Below, piece by piece: positions 40,896 through 49,798 of a DNA stretch of 64,000 nucleotides; the stretch's first letter is position 1, and each line of letters begins with the position of its first letter. The position numbers were made by a program, and so were the translations under genes. Origin of the DNA: Ruania zhangjianzhongii (lineage in GTDB: Bacteria; Actinomycetota; Actinomycetes; Actinomycetales; Beutenbergiaceae); NCBI RefSeq assembly GCF_008000995.1, contig NZ_CP042828.1, forward strand, positions 1,984,001 through 2,048,000, in the 5' to 3' direction. The notes beneath the pieces are model-generated. The model was not told where the DNA came from. It made no database searches and saw nothing but the letters and a program-made list of their open reading frames with translations.

Positions 40896-42629
40896 ATGGG
40901 CGTGGGCCTGGTCCACGAAGCCCGGCGCGCGTGCGAACACCACGCCTGGCTGGATGCCTGCGTGCTGTTCACCCAGGCCGACGGCGAAACGGCACTGCTC
41001 GCGGCGGACCTGGATGCCTGGGCGGTGGCCGCGCATCTCACCGGGGACCACCAGACGGCGGAACTCGCCTGGGGCCGGGCGCACCACGGTTGGGTCGACC
41101 AGTCAGACCCCAGCCACGCCGTCCGTAGCGCCTTCTGGCTCGGCCTGACCCTCGTTCTCGCCGGTGAGAACGCCCGCGCTGGAGCCTGGTTCGCCCGGGC
41201 CGGGCGCCTGCTCGAAGACACTCCGGACACCGGTGCCGCCGACTATCTTCGTCTGCCGCTCGCGCTCCAAGCCCTGCACGGCGGCCACCCGCGCGATGCG
41301 CTCAGCACCTTCACCCTCATCGCCGGGAGGGCCGGGAGGGCCGGGAGGGCCGGGAGTGCCGAGGGCGTCGGGACCGCCGCGACCGCCGCGACCGCCGCGA
41401 CCGCCGAGCCCCCTGGCGGCGCGGCGGACCGCGACCTGGCCACGCTCGCTCGTCTGGGACAGGGCCAGTCCCGGATCGCACTCGGGGACGCTGCCGCAGG
41501 GCTGGCCATCCTGGACGAGGCGATGCTCGCCGTCACCGACGACGATGTCACCCCGCTGGTCGCGGGCTTCGTCTACTGTGCGGTGATCCTCGCCTGCCGG
41601 GACGTGTTCGACGTGCGTCGGGCGCAGCAGTGGACCACGGCGCTGACCGACTGGTGCGCCCGGCAGCAGGGCATCCAGCCCTACCAGGGCCAGTGCCTGG
41701 TCCACCGGTCCGAACTCTTCCAGCTGCGCGGCACGTGGGTGCAGGCCCTTGCGGCGGCCGACGACGCCTGTGCCCACCTGGCCGGCCGGCCGGGGGACCC
41801 GGCCCAGGGGATGGCGCACTATCAGCTGGCTGAGCTGTTGCGGCTGCGTGGCGAGTTCAGCAGGGCCGCGGACGAATACCGGGTGGCGGGCACCTGGGGC
41901 CACCCGGTGCAGCCCGGGATGGCGTTGTTGCGCTTGGCCGAAGGGCGTATCGACGACGCACTGGCGGCTACCGGTTCGCTCCTCACCGAAGCGCAGGAGC
42001 CGGCGGCCACGATCCGCGCCCTGGCCGCCTGCGTCGAGGTGGCGTTGGCGGCAGGCAAGGTGGAACTGGCGCGCCGGCACCTGGAGGAACTGGTCGCCGG
42101 GGCGGAACCGGTCACCACCGAGTTCCTGCGGGCAACGTGTGAGTTCGCTCGTGGCCAGGTGCTGCTGGCCGAGGGAGAGCCGGAGGCAGCGGCGGTAGCC
42201 TTGCGCGCCAGCACCGCGGCCTGGCGGGATCTGCAGGCGCCGTACGAGGCAGCACGCGCCACGATGTACCTCGGCCTCGCCTGCCACACCCTCGGTGACC
42301 GCGATTCTGCCGACCTCGCCTGGGCCGGCGCCCGGGAGCAGTTCACCGCGATCGGTGCGGTCACCGATCTGGCCCGGCTGGCCTCGCTGAGCACCGGTCA
42401 GGCGGGCTCGGACCGGCGAGCTCCGCCGTCGGCGTTGACCGGGCGAGAAGGGGAGATCCTGGTGCACGTCGCGGCCGGGGAGACGAACCGGCAGATCGCC
42501 ACCGCGCTCGCGATCAGCGAGCACACGGTGCGCCGCCACCTGCAGAACGTCTTCGCGAAGCTCGACCTGCCGTCCCGGGCCGCCGCCACCGCGTGGGCCT
42601 ACCGCCATGACCTGCTGCCCCGGGACTGA
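40896..42629 (+). CDS. LuxR-family regulator with TPR-like sensor region
   Basis: The 577-residue protein has a C-terminal LuxR/GerE DNA-binding domain (about residues 510-568; LTGREGEILVHVAAGETNRQ with the recognition helix around SEHTVRRHLQNVFAKL). Everything before it is alpha-helical and rich in Ala and Leu with TPR-like repeats (for example DAWAVAAHLTGDHQTAELAW, AQGMAHYQLAELLRLRGEF). There is no AAA or STAND ATPase motif, so it is shorter than typical LAL regulators. Residues about 143-171 are a Gly-Arg-Ala then Ala-Thr low-complexity stretch encoded by two 9-bp tandem repeats. The start ATG is supported by a -10 box six bases upstream. A methyltransferase gene follows and is the probable target. 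Confidence 0.85.
   Translation: MGVGLVHEARRACEHHAWLDACVLFTQADGETALLAADLDAWAVAAHLTGDHQTAELAWGRAHHGWVDQSDPSHAVRSAFWLGLTLVLAGENARAGAWFARAGRLLEDTPDTGAADYLRLPLALQALHGGHPRDALSTFTLIAGRAGRAGRAGSAEGVGTAATAATAATAEPPGGAADRDLATLARLGQGQSRIALGDAAAGLAILDEAMLAVTDDDVTPLVAGFVYCAVILACRDVFDVRRAQQWTTALTDWCARQQGIQPYQGQCLVHRSELFQLRGTWVQALAAADDACAHLAGRPGDPAQGMAHYQLAELLRLRGEFSRAADEYRVAGTWGHPVQPGMALLRLAEGRIDDALAATGSLLTEAQEPAATIRALAACVEVALAAGKVELARRHLEELVAGAEPVTTEFLRATCEFARGQVLLAEGEPEAAAVALRASTAAWRDLQAPYEAARATMYLGLACHTLGDRDSADLAWAGAREQFTAIGAVTDLARLASLSTGQAGSDRRAPPSALTGREGEILVHVAAGETNRQIATALAISEHTVRRHLQNVFAKLDLPSRAAATAWAYRHDLLPRD
41322..41407 (+). repeat. Two adjacent 9-bp tandem repeats inside the LuxR gene
   Basis: GCCGGGAGG is repeated four times at 41322-41357 (the last copy ends in T), and GACCGCCGC four times at 41372-41407 (the last copy ends in A). 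Both have a unit divisible by three, so copy-number changes would lengthen or shorten the protein without frameshift. They encode GRA and TAA triplets. Confidence 0.9.
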
Positions 42630-42630
42630 G

Positions 42631-42707
42631 TGGTACGAACAAACCACGCCCGCGGAGCTGGGGTGGTACGAGCGGGCGATGACCCGGTGCGGCTCACCGC
42701 CTAGCGT
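42631..42707 (+). promoter_or_regulatory. Direct-repeat operator and promoter of the methyltransferase gene
   Basis: TGGTACGAAC (42631-42640) and TGGTACGAGC (42664-42673) are near-identical and 33 bp apart, about three helical turns. TAGCGT (42702-42707) is a candidate -10 box. The repeats lie where an activator would contact RNA polymerase, so they may be sites of the LuxR regulator encoded just upstream. Confidence 0.45.
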
Positions 42708-42734
42708 CGAAGCTCCAAGGCAAAGGAGCCGATC

Positions 42735-43583
42735 ATGACCAGCACCGACCCGACCAGCACCGACCCGACCAGCGACCAGATCCGCCACGCGTGGGACGCG
42801 ATCGCCGTCAGATTCGACCAGTTCGTCACCCCGACCGCCACCGACAACGCCGAGCTCACCCTCACCCACGCGCCGCTCGGCACCGGCACCCGTCTGCTCG
42901 ACGTCGCCTGTGGCAGCGGCGCGCTGGCGATCCCGGCCGCCCGCGCCGGCGCAACGGTGACCGCGGTGGACATCTCACCGCAGATGATCGAGCTGCTGAG
43001 CACCCGGGCACGGGCCGCCGGCCTCACCGTGGACGCTCGCGTGCTGGATGCGCACGCGTTGGACCTTCCCGATGACGCCTTCGACGTCAGCGTCTCCCAG
43101 AACGGCGTCACGATGTCCGCCCGGCTCGGCCGCTGCCTGACCGAGATGGCACGGGTGACGCGCCCCGGCGGCACCGTCCTGGTGGCCGCGTTCGGTCCAC
43201 TACCTGCGGTGGAGTTCCTCAGCATGTTCTTCGCCGGCGTGCGGACGGCGGTCCCCGAGTTCGTCGGTCTTCCCACCGATCCGCCCCCGCCACCCTTCCG
43301 GGTGGCCGCACCGCAGGCGCTGGCGGAGAACCTGATCGAGGCCGGAGTGCGGGACGTGGCGGTGCACCAGGTGAGCTGGGATACTCCGGTCGCCTCGGCC
43401 GATGCGCTGTGGGACGAGGTCACCGCGTCCAACCCGCTCGGCGGACAAGTCGTCGCTGGCCTGGACGAGGGTCACCGGACCGAGGCGCTGGCCGTGCTGG
43501 ACGGCATGCTCCGCGAGCGATTCGGTGGGTCACCCGGGGGAGTGCTCCGGGCGGCGGTGAACGTCGCCGTGGGCACGGCGTGA
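42735..43583 (+). CDS. Class I SAM-dependent methyltransferase
   Basis: The 282-residue protein has the SAM-binding motif I LLDVACGSGALAIPAA at about residues 54-69, the acidic motif TAVDISPQMIELL, DLPDDAFDVSVSQNGV as motif II/III, and VTRPGGTVLVAAFGP as post-motif. This is the UbiE/COQ5-like small-molecule methyltransferase pattern. The first residues are a small repeat (TSTDP twice). AAAGGAG lies seven bases before the ATG. It follows a LuxR-type regulator and is probably controlled by it. The methyl acceptor is unknown. Confidence 0.87.
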   Translation: MTSTDPTSTDPTSDQIRHAWDAIAVRFDQFVTPTATDNAELTLTHAPLGTGTRLLDVACGSGALAIPAARAGATVTAVDISPQMIELLSTRARAAGLTVDARVLDAHALDLPDDAFDVSVSQNGVTMSARLGRCLTEMARVTRPGGTVLVAAFGPLPAVEFLSMFFAGVRTAVPEFVGLPTDPPPPPFRVAAPQALAENLIEAGVRDVAVHQVSWDTPVASADALWDEVTASNPLGGQVVAGLDEGHRTEALAVLDGMLRERFGGSPGGVLRAAVNVAVGTA

Positions 43584-43685
43584 CTGGGCGCTCACCGGGG
43601 CAGCCGGAGGGACACGCCGAAACGGCCGGGGAAACGAGGCGTCCAGCGGCTGAAGAGCCCATGCCACAATTAGATGCGGCGGAGG

Positions 43686-43732
43686 TTGCGTAATAGGCGC
43701 TCCCTTCTATAAGTTTGGCAAGGCAAACCTCA
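43686..43732 (+). promoter_or_regulatory. Iron-regulated promoter with DtxR/IdeR-type box
   Basis: TTGCGT (43686-43691) and TATAAG (43708-43713) are 16 bp apart. Directly after the -10 box, 43714-43732 reads TTTGGCAAGGCAAACCTCA, which agrees with the DtxR/IdeR iron-box consensus at about 14 of 19 positions. Repression in iron-replete cells of the siderophore-importer genes that follow is the straightforward inference. Confidence 0.7.
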
Positions 43733-43825
43733 CTTCCCACGCTCGGGTGACTCCCGCCGTCCGAAGTGAGAGCGGCCTCAGCCACGCGCGCCGACGTGCG
43801 CCCACTCCGTCCCGGAAGGACCCCA

Positions 43826-44872
43826 GTGTTCCGTTCCACTCGCCGCGCCGTCATCGCCGCGGCCGCACTCGTCGCCGTCGGTCTGACCGCCTGTTCTGGC
43901 GGCACCGAGGCTGCCGACGAGCCCGACTCCACCGACGGCTCCGCCGCCACGGAATGGAGCCCCGTCACCATCGAGCACGCCCTCGGCACCACCACGATCG
44001 AGGAGCGGCCGGAACGTGTCGCCGCCATCGGCTGGGCGAACCACGAGGTCGCCCTCGCTCTGGGCATCGTGCCGGTCGGTATGCCGACCACCCCCTGGGG
44101 CGACGACGACGGCGACGGCGTGCACCCCTGGGTGGAGGACACGCTCACCGAGCTCGGTGCCGAGACCCCGGCGCTGTTCGACGAGACTGACGGCATCGAC
44201 TTCGAGGCCGTCGCGAACACAGAGCCGGACGTGATCCTCGCCGCATACTCCGGCCTCAGCCAGGAGGACTACGACACCCTGTCCCAGATCGCTCCCGTGG
44301 CGGCCTACCCCGAGACCGCCTGGGGCACCCCGTGGCGGGAGATCGTGGAGGTGAACGCGACCGCCCTGGGTATGGCCGAGGAGGGCGCAGCGCTCGTCAC
44401 CGAGATCGAGGACAAGATCGCCGCCGCGGTGGCCGAGCACCCCGAGCTTGAGGGTGCCACCGCGATGATGGTCACCCACGTGGACCCGACCGATCTGAGC
44501 GAGATCAACTTCTACAACGCCTACGACACCCGCTCCCAGTTCTTCGAGGACCTGGGCATGACGATCCCGCAGAGCTTGATCGACGTCTCGACCGATCCGA
44601 CTGTGTGGAACGGCAGCGTCAGCACCGAGCAGGCAGACGTGTTCTCCGACGTGGACGTCTTCGTCACCTATGGCGGCCAGGAGCTGATCGACGCTCTCGA
44701 GGGTGACCCGCTGCTGTCCCAGCTACCCGCAGTAGCCAACGACGCCGTGGTGAGCCTGCCTGGCGACGGTCCCCTCGGTACCGCCGCCAACCCCACGCCG
44801 CTTCAGGTGCTGAACTCCGATCTGGTGGAACAGTACGTGGCGCTGCTGGCTGACGCGGCCGATAACGCCTAG
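43826..44872 (+). CDS. Iron-siderophore ABC transporter substrate-binding lipoprotein
   Basis: This 348-residue protein starts at a GTG five bases after GGAAGGA and has a lipoprotein signal peptide ending GLTAC (cysteine at residue 23). The mature part fits the FecB/FhuD periplasmic-binding fold: ERPERVAAIGWANHEVALALGIVPVG, then EPDVILAAYSGLSQEDYDTL, and the final PLQVLNSDLVEQYVALLADA. It captures a ferric siderophore outside the membrane and passes it to the two permeases downstream. An iron box precedes it, matching the predicted role. The siderophore type cannot be deduced. No siderophore synthesis genes are present, so a foreign siderophore is possible. Confidence 0.92.
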   Translation: MFRSTRRAVIAAAALVAVGLTACSGGTEAADEPDSTDGSAATEWSPVTIEHALGTTTIEERPERVAAIGWANHEVALALGIVPVGMPTTPWGDDDGDGVHPWVEDTLTELGAETPALFDETDGIDFEAVANTEPDVILAAYSGLSQEDYDTLSQIAPVAAYPETAWGTPWREIVEVNATALGMAEEGAALVTEIEDKIAAAVAEHPELEGATAMMVTHVDPTDLSEINFYNAYDTRSQFFEDLGMTIPQSLIDVSTDPTVWNGSVSTEQADVFSDVDVFVTYGGQELIDALEGDPLLSQLPAVANDAVVSLPGDGPLGTAANPTPLQVLNSDLVEQYVALLADAADNA

Positions 44873-44954
44873 GAGCACTCCGATCGTCACCGTCACGTCC
44901 GCGCCACCCGCCGCCGACCGTCCCGCAGCCCGCTCGCTGCGCCGGTCGCGGCGG

Positions 44955-45938
44955 GTGCGTGTGCTCGCACTGCTGGCGCTGACGGCGCTGGTGGCGGTGC
45001 TCATCGGGGTCTCCGTGTCGTACGGATCACGGGCCGTCGGCCTGGACGATATCCTCGCTGCGCTCGGTGGCGCGTCCGATGGCTTCGACCAGGGCGCCGT
45101 CGCGCGGCGGATCCCGCGTACCTGGCTGGCGGTGATCGCCGGGGCCGGGTTGGCGGTCTCCGGCGCGGTGATGCAGGGCGTGACTCGCAACCCGCTCGCC
45201 GACCCCGGCATCCTCGGCGTGACCACCGGGGCCTCGCTCGCGGTGGTGATCGGGATGGCCTGGTTCGGGATCGCCACGGTCACCGCCTACATTACCTTCG
45301 CCATCGTCGGCGCGGGCGCGACCGCAGCCCTCGTCTACCTGATCGGCTCCCTCGGCCGAGACGGCGCGACCCCGCTGAAGCTGACTCTGGCGGGCGCTGC
45401 CACCACGGCCGCCCTCGCCTCGTTCGTCACCGCGGTGGTGCTGCCTCGGCAGGATATCGCCGAGGGGGCGACGTCCTGGCAGATCGGCGGCGTCGGTGGC
45501 GCGACGGCTGCGTCGATCGGCACAGTGGCGCCATTCCTCGCGGCCGGCCTGGTCCTCTGCTTGCTGATGGCTCGGGGTCTGAACACGCTCGCTCTCGGTG
45601 ACGATGTGGCCACCGGGCTCGGGGAGCGGGTCGGCTGGACGAGGGCAGTGGCCGCCCTGGGTGCGGTGGTGCTCGCCGGAGCAGTGACCGCCGTCACCGG
45701 CCCGATCGCCTTCGTCGGTCTCGTGGTGCCGCATGTCTGCCGCCTGATCGCCGGGCCCGACCATCGGTGGTTGCTGCCGCTGAGCGCGCTCGGTGGTGCC
45801 GCTCTGCTCACCGCGGCCGATGTCCTCGGGCGAGTGGTCGCCCGCCCGGAAGAGGTGGACGTCGGGATCCTGGTGGCGATTGTGGGAGCACCGGTCTTCA
45901 TCGCGATCGTGCGCCGACACCGGGTGCGTGAACTGTGA
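44955..45938 (+). CDS. Iron-siderophore ABC transporter permease (FecCD family), first subunit
   Basis: The protein is a FecCD-type permease with about nine to ten spans. Diagnostic segments are RIPRTWLAVIAGAGLAVSGA, MQGVTRNPLADPGILGVTTGAS and, near the end, TGPIAFVGLVVPHVCRLIAG followed by LLPLSALGGAALLTAADVLGR. The GTG at 44955 is the first standard start codon in frame, but it cuts off a basic stretch usual for this family. An ATC codon at 44883 lies seven bases after GGAG and would give IVTVTSAPPAADRP..., so a non-standard start or a base change there is possible. It pairs with the next gene, which it overlaps by four bases. Confidence 0.85.
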   Translation: MRVLALLALTALVAVLIGVSVSYGSRAVGLDDILAALGGASDGFDQGAVARRIPRTWLAVIAGAGLAVSGAVMQGVTRNPLADPGILGVTTGASLAVVIGMAWFGIATVTAYITFAIVGAGATAALVYLIGSLGRDGATPLKLTLAGAATTAALASFVTAVVLPRQDIAEGATSWQIGGVGGATAASIGTVAPFLAAGLVLCLLMARGLNTLALGDDVATGLGERVGWTRAVAALGAVVLAGAVTAVTGPIAFVGLVVPHVCRLIAGPDHRWLLPLSALGGAALLTAADVLGRVVARPEEVDVGILVAIVGAPVFIAIVRRHRVREL

Positions 45939-47014
45939 CCGCCGTCCAGACCCGGGAGGCTGCGCACGCCCCGCAGGGTTCGCACGCGGAGGCAGTGACG
46001 CGGGTGAGCGCCGGCCGCCTGGGCCGGTCCCGGCGCCGCCGCACGGTGATCACCGTTCTCCTGCTCGTGACCGCAGGGGCGTACGCGGCGAGCCTGATGG
46101 TCGGGCACACCTTCTACTCGCCCGGGGAGGTGATCGGCGTCATCCTCGGCCAGGAGGTGCCGGGGGCCTCCTTCACCGTCGGCACCCTCCGGCTGCCACG
46201 CGCGTGCCTGGCGCTGCTCGTCGGGCTGTGCTTCGGCCTGGGCGGGGTCACCTTCCAGACCATGTTGCGCAATCCACTGGCGAGCCCGGACATTATCGGT
46301 ATCTCCTCCGGGGCCAGCGCGGCAGCCGTGTTCTCCATCGTGGTGCTCGGGTTCACCGGTGCCGCGGTCTCAGCAGTCGCCATCGTCGCTGGGCTCGCAG
46401 TCGCGCTCGCGGTCTACCTGCTCTCCTACCGCCGCGGAGTCGCGGGGACCCGGTTGGTATTGATCGGGATCGGTGTCGGCGCGATGTTCAACTCCGTGGT
46501 CTCCTGGGTGCTGGAACGCGCGCCCCAGTACGAGCTGCAGGAGGCCATGCGTTGGCTCACCGGCAGCCTGAACGGCGCCCGGTGGAGCGATGTCGTCCCG
46601 GTGCTGGGCGCCGTCGCCGTCCTGGCACCGGTGCTGCTGGCCCAGGCGCGCAATCTTGGCGGGCTCCAGCTCGGCGACGACTGCGCCATCGCGCTCGGCA
46701 TCCGGGTCGAGCGCACCCGGATCGTAGCCATCATCGCCGCGGTGGGGTTGATCGCTTTCGCGACGGCGGCGGCCGGCCCGATCGCGTTCGTCGCCTTCCT
46801 CTCCGGTCCGATTGCTGCCCGCATCGTCGGTCCACGCGGTTCCCTGCTGGTGCCGGCGGCGCTGGTGGGGGCCGTGCTGGTGCTGGTGGCCGATCTGGTG
46901 GCCCAGTTCGCGCTGGGCACCCGCTTCCCGGTCGGTGTGGTCACCGGTGTGCTCGGTGCCCCCTACCTGCTCTACCTGATCGTGCGCATCAACCGGGCCG
47001 GAGGTTCGCTATGA
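45935..47014 (+). CDS. Iron-siderophore ABC transporter permease (FecCD family), second subunit
   Basis: The 359-residue protein has a long basic N-terminus, about nine spans and the family motifs RLPRACLALLVGLCFGLGGV, FQTMLRNPLASPDIIGISSG and AGPIAFVAFLSGPIAARIVG. It resembles the FecD/FepG-type partner of the preceding permease and together they form the siderophore channel. The GTG start overlaps the upstream stop, and the TGA overlaps the ATPase gene start, so all three transporter parts are translated together. Confidence 0.92.
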   Translation: MTAVQTREAAHAPQGSHAEAVTRVSAGRLGRSRRRRTVITVLLLVTAGAYAASLMVGHTFYSPGEVIGVILGQEVPGASFTVGTLRLPRACLALLVGLCFGLGGVTFQTMLRNPLASPDIIGISSGASAAAVFSIVVLGFTGAAVSAVAIVAGLAVALAVYLLSYRRGVAGTRLVLIGIGVGAMFNSVVSWVLERAPQYELQEAMRWLTGSLNGARWSDVVPVLGAVAVLAPVLLAQARNLGGLQLGDDCAIALGIRVERTRIVAIIAAVGLIAFATAAAGPIAFVAFLSGPIAARIVGPRGSLLVPAALVGAVLVLVADLVAQFALGTRFPVGVVTGVLGAPYLLYLIVRINRAGGSL

Positions 47015-47826
47015 CCCATCACCGCACGCTGGAGGTCGATCACCTGACGGTCGGGTACCCCGACCGGACGGTGCTCTCCGAGCTGGACCTGACCGTCCCG
47101 CCGGGCGCGATTACCGCAGTGGTCGGGGCGAACGCCTGCGGGAAGTCGACGCTGCTGAAGTCGATGTCCCGGCTGCTCGCCCCCCGTGGCGGGCAGGTGC
47201 TCCTGGACGGCAAAGCGGTGCACCGGATGCCCGCCAAGGAGTTGGCCCGCACCCTCGGACTGCTGCCGCAGTCACCGATCGCCCCGGAGGGGATCACCGT
47301 GGCGGACCTGGTCGGGCGCGGGCGGCACCCGCACCAGAAGCTGCTCGCCCGGTGGTCCGCCGCCGACGATGAAGCGGTCGCCCAGGCATTGGAGGCCACC
47401 GGCACCGTCCAGCTTGCCGACCGCCCGGTGGACGAGCTCTCCGGCGGGCAGCGCCAGCGGGTCTGGGTGGCGATGGCGCTGGCGCAGCGCACCGACCTGC
47501 TGCTGTTGGACGAGCCGACCACCTTCCTGGACGTGAGCCATCAGATCGAGGTCCTCGACCTGCTCACCGACCTGAACGCGAGCCGCGGGACGACGATCGT
47601 GATGGTGCTGCACGACCTGAACATGGCCGCCCGGTACGCCGATCACCTGATCGCGATCGCCGACGGGGGAGTGCACACCGCCGGCAGCCCCGGAGAGGTG
47701 CTCACCGTGGAGATGGTCGCCGAGGTGTTCGGGCTGGACAGCGAGATCATCACCGACCCGATCTCCGGGAAGCCGCTGATGCTGCCCCGCGGCCGCCATC
47801 ACGACCGGGTGACGGCGCAGGCGTAG
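47011..47826 (+). CDS. Iron-siderophore ABC transporter ATP-binding protein
   Basis: The 271-residue protein has all ABC ATPase motifs: Walker A GANACGKST at residues 39-47, the Q-loop region LGLLPQSP, the signature ELSGGQRQRV, Walker B LLLLDEPT and the H-loop VLHDLNMAARY. The last of these, with PISGKPLMLP at the end, is typical of FecE/FepC. It powers the two FecCD permeases. The ATG at 47011 overlaps the permease stop codon, and GGAGG lies upstream. This is the only ABC ATPase gene in the window. Confidence 0.94.
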   Translation: MTHHRTLEVDHLTVGYPDRTVLSELDLTVPPGAITAVVGANACGKSTLLKSMSRLLAPRGGQVLLDGKAVHRMPAKELARTLGLLPQSPIAPEGITVADLVGRGRHPHQKLLARWSAADDEAVAQALEATGTVQLADRPVDELSGGQRQRVWVAMALAQRTDLLLLDEPTTFLDVSHQIEVLDLLTDLNASRGTTIVMVLHDLNMAARYADHLIAIADGGVHTAGSPGEVLTVEMVAEVFGLDSEIITDPISGKPLMLPRGRHHDRVTAQA

Positions 47827-47971
47827 CGGTCGTGAGCCGGCTCGGTCGGCACCGGGTGCACCGGTTCGTGCCCGCGGAGCACGAGTCCGCGCCGGAAGTA
47901 TCGAACGGGTGGGGTCGCGCCGAGCAGGTGTCGACCTGTGAGCGGGGCGGTGTTGTGCCAACCTGGACCGT

Positions 47972-49798
47972 GTGAGCACTCCGATCGGCGACTACGCCCT
48001 GCTGGCCGACCTGCACACCGGGCCGCTGGTCTCGCGCCACGGCAGCATCGACTGGCTCTGCCTGCCCCGGTTCGACTCCGCTGCTGTGTTCGCCGCGATC
48101 CTGGGCACCGAGGAACACGGCCGCTGGCTGATGGCCGCGGCTGAGGGGACCGTGACGGACCAGCACTACGAGCCCGGAACCTTCGTGCTCCGCACGCTCT
48201 GGCGCACCGCCACCGGGGAAGCGGAGGTGATCGAGTTCATGCCGATCGCCGACGACCGCGCCGACCTGGTCCGCCAGGTCCGCTGCCTGTCCGGGCACGT
48301 GCGCATCGAACACGATCTGCGGCTGCGCCCGGAGTACGCCAGTGCCCTGCCGTGGGTGCACCGGATGGACGGCGAGGACCCGTTCCTGCGGGCGATCGCC
48401 GGTCCGGACGCGTACGTGCTTCGCGGCCCCTCGCTGGAAGCGGGGGACAACTGCCACACCGGGTCCTTCGATCTGACCGAGGGACAGACCCATGAGTGGG
48501 TGCTCACCTGGGTGCCCTCGCACGCCGAGGATCCGGAGCCGCTGGACGTCACCGAGGCGCTCACCCGCACCCGCAGCTACTGGCAGGACTGGAGCAAGCA
48601 GATCAGCGTGGCCGGCCGCTGGTCCGAGGCGGAGCACCGATCGCTGCTGGTGCTGCGTGCGCTCACCCACGCCGAGACCGGCGGCATCGTGGCGGCACCG
48701 ACCACCTCGCTGCCGGAGGACCCGGGCGGGGTACGCAACTGGGACTACCGGTACTGCTGGTTGCGCGACTCGGCGCTCACCCTGGAGGCACTGCTGCTGC
48801 ACGGGCGCACCGAGACCGCGCTGCACTGGCGCAACTGGCTGCTGCGGGCGGTGGCGGGCGACCCTGAGGACCTGCAGATCATGTACGGCGTGGGCGGAGA
48901 GCGCTGGTTGGACGAACGCACGCTGGACCATCTGCCCGGCCACCTGGACTCCCGGCCGGTACGCATCGGCAACGGGGCTGTCACCCAGTTCCAGGCCGAC
49001 GTGGTGGGCGAGGTGCTGATCGCCCTGGCCAAGATCCGAGACGCCGGACTGGAGGAGGATGACTTCTCCTGGCCGCTGCAGCGCAGCATGCTCCGCTACG
49101 TCACCCGGCACGCAGACAGCAAGGACCAGGGCCTGTGGGAGATGCGCGGCGACCCGCACTACTTCACCCACTCGCGGGTGATGATGTGGGCGGCTCTGGA
49201 CCGGGGCGTGCGCGCGGTCACCGACACCGGCCTGGACGGACCGGCAGAGCAGTGGGCCCAGCTACGCGACCGGCTGCGTGCGGAGATCCTCAGCGAAGGC
49301 GTGAACGCCGAGACCGGCGGCTTCACCCAGACGTACGACAACACCGAGGTGGACGCCTCGCTGCTGCAGATTCCGCAGACCGGGTTCATCGACTACGACG
49401 ACCCCCGCATGCTCGCGACCGTGGCGCAGATCGAGCGCGAGCTGAAGCAGGACGGGCTGCTGTTGCGCTACCGGACCACCACCGGCACCGACGGGCTGTC
49501 CGGGCACGAGTACCCGTTCCTGGTCTGCTCGTTCTGGCTGGTGGAGCAGTACGCCCACACCGGGCGGATCGATGACGCCACGGCGCTGATGGACCGTCTG
49601 GTCGGCCTGACCAACCATGTCGGGCTGCTCGCCGAGGAGTACGACCCCGCCGGAGACCGGCAGATGGGCAACTTCCCGCAGGCGTTCAGCCACCTCGGCC
49701 TGGTCCGCGCAGCCGACGCGCTCCAGGCAGCGATCCAGAACCACGAGCCGAGCGAGCACGACCTGCACCCCGCCGTCGACCCGGAGGAGTCTCGATGA
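47972..49798 (+). CDS. GH15-family glucoamylase/trehalase-like enzyme
   Basis: The 608-residue protein matches the actinobacterial GH15 group: IGDYALLADLHTGPLVSRHG and SIDWLCLPRFDS at the N-terminus, NWDYRYCWLRDSALTLEALL at about residues 256-275, then DQGLWEMRGDPHYFTHSRVM at about residue 388, with a probable catalytic Glu, and RQMGNFPQAFSHLGLV near the end. It lacks a signal peptide, so it works in the cytoplasm on maltose-type oligosaccharides or trehalose; several actinobacterial relatives are trehalases. The start is a GTG. The stop overlaps zwf, whose product would use the glucose-6-phosphate made from the released glucose. Confidence 0.88.
   Translation: MSTPIGDYALLADLHTGPLVSRHGSIDWLCLPRFDSAAVFAAILGTEEHGRWLMAAAEGTVTDQHYEPGTFVLRTLWRTATGEAEVIEFMPIADDRADLVRQVRCLSGHVRIEHDLRLRPEYASALPWVHRMDGEDPFLRAIAGPDAYVLRGPSLEAGDNCHTGSFDLTEGQTHEWVLTWVPSHAEDPEPLDVTEALTRTRSYWQDWSKQISVAGRWSEAEHRSLLVLRALTHAETGGIVAAPTTSLPEDPGGVRNWDYRYCWLRDSALTLEALLLHGRTETALHWRNWLLRAVAGDPEDLQIMYGVGGERWLDERTLDHLPGHLDSRPVRIGNGAVTQFQADVVGEVLIALAKIRDAGLEEDDFSWPLQRSMLRYVTRHADSKDQGLWEMRGDPHYFTHSRVMMWAALDRGVRAVTDTGLDGPAEQWAQLRDRLRAEILSEGVNAETGGFTQTYDNTEVDASLLQIPQTGFIDYDDPRMLATVAQIERELKQDGLLLRYRTTTGTDGLSGHEYPFLVCSFWLVEQYAHTGRIDDATALMDRLVGLTNHVGLLAEEYDPAGDRQMGNFPQAFSHLGLVRAADALQAAIQNHEPSEHDLHPAVDPEESR

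Noticed and set aside
41322-41407. Short regular repeats considered as a CRISPR array
   Set aside because: The units are 9 bp, contiguous without spacers and lie within a coding region.
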